Shown here piece by piece: positions 5,116-5,175 of a stretch of 5,175 nt of DNA (the first letter of the stretch is position 1; each line of letters begins with the position of its first letter). Source of the stretch: Defluviitaleaceae bacterium (lineage in GTDB: Bacteria > Bacillota > Clostridia > Lachnospirales > WRAA01); assembly GCA_009780445.1 (NCBI GenBank), contig WRAA01000156.1, forward strand, positions 1 to 5,175, read 5' to 3'. The position numbers were made by a program, and so were the translations under genes. A model generated the notes under the pieces. It was not told the DNA's origin and searched no databases. It worked only from the letters and a program-made list of their open reading frames with translations.

Positions 5116-5175
5116 ATGTTGAAATGGCATGTGGTTTTAAGCAAGTCAGACCGAAAAAAGATAGAGATGGTGCTG
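5116..5175 (+). CDS. Start of an unidentified plus-strand gene, possibly an IS630-type transposase (partial)
   Basis: An ATG preceded by AGGAG (5101-5105, ten bases upstream) and by a near-consensus promoter opens a frame that continues past the window's end. Only 20 residues are visible: MLKWHVVLSKSDRKKIEMVL. The stretch VVLSKSDRKKIEMVL resembles, from memory, the N-terminal V-x-LS-xx-(D/E)R-xx-(I/L)E opening of IS630-family transposases, before their helix-turn-helix. That fits the upstream repeat bordered by TA, since IS630/Tc1-mariner elements duplicate TA on insertion. Twenty residues are far too few for a firm call, and another DNA-binding protein or an unrelated gene is possible. Confidence 0.6.
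   Translation, partial: MLKWHVVLSKSDRKKIEMVL

Overview
The window holds one complete sugar-uptake locus on the minus strand. An AraC-family regulator (4845-3979) is followed by three ABC transporter genes of the CUT2 (pentose/hexose) family in the order ATPase (3814-2309), permease (2282-1296) and substrate-binding lipoprotein (1254-202). The closest family by remembered sequence is E. coli AraFGH, the high-affinity L-arabinose importer, but gene order is G-H-F rather than F-G-H. Strong AGGAGG-type ribosome sites, a lipobox-anchored binding protein and an AraC regulator with an N-terminal cupin-type domain suggest a Gram-positive bacterium of the Bacillota, probably a clostridial or Paenibacillus-like lineage of moderate GC content. 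That placement is an inference.

Layout, left to right. 1-123 carries two head-to-tail copies of a ~58-base repeat. 130-177 is a strong hairpin that probably ends the operon. 202-3814 is the transporter operon, with short gaps of 26 and 41 bases. 3815-3978 is an AT-rich control region: a consensus -10 with a poor -35, a perfect 13-base palindrome against the -10, and ATAGAC-type half-sites at 20-21 base spacing, the nearest overlapping the -35. This is the arrangement expected for an AraC-type activator bound to tandem sites. 3979-4845 is the regulator. 4846-5115 contains a 60-base inverted copy of the left-hand repeat, a hairpin framed by a 14/16 direct repeat, and a near-consensus plus-strand promoter. 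A new plus-strand gene starts at 5116 and runs off the window; its first 20 residues weakly resemble the start of an IS630-type transposase.

How it works together (inference from family knowledge): the cell-surface lipoprotein captures a sugar, the permease homodimer moves it, and the double-NBD ATPase powers transport. The regulator upstream senses a sugar and drives the operon promoter. No sugar-catabolic enzyme lies inside the window. The ~4.8 kb locus is bracketed by inverted repeats with TA at their outer edges, which raises the possibility that it sits between mobile elements or was moved as a unit.
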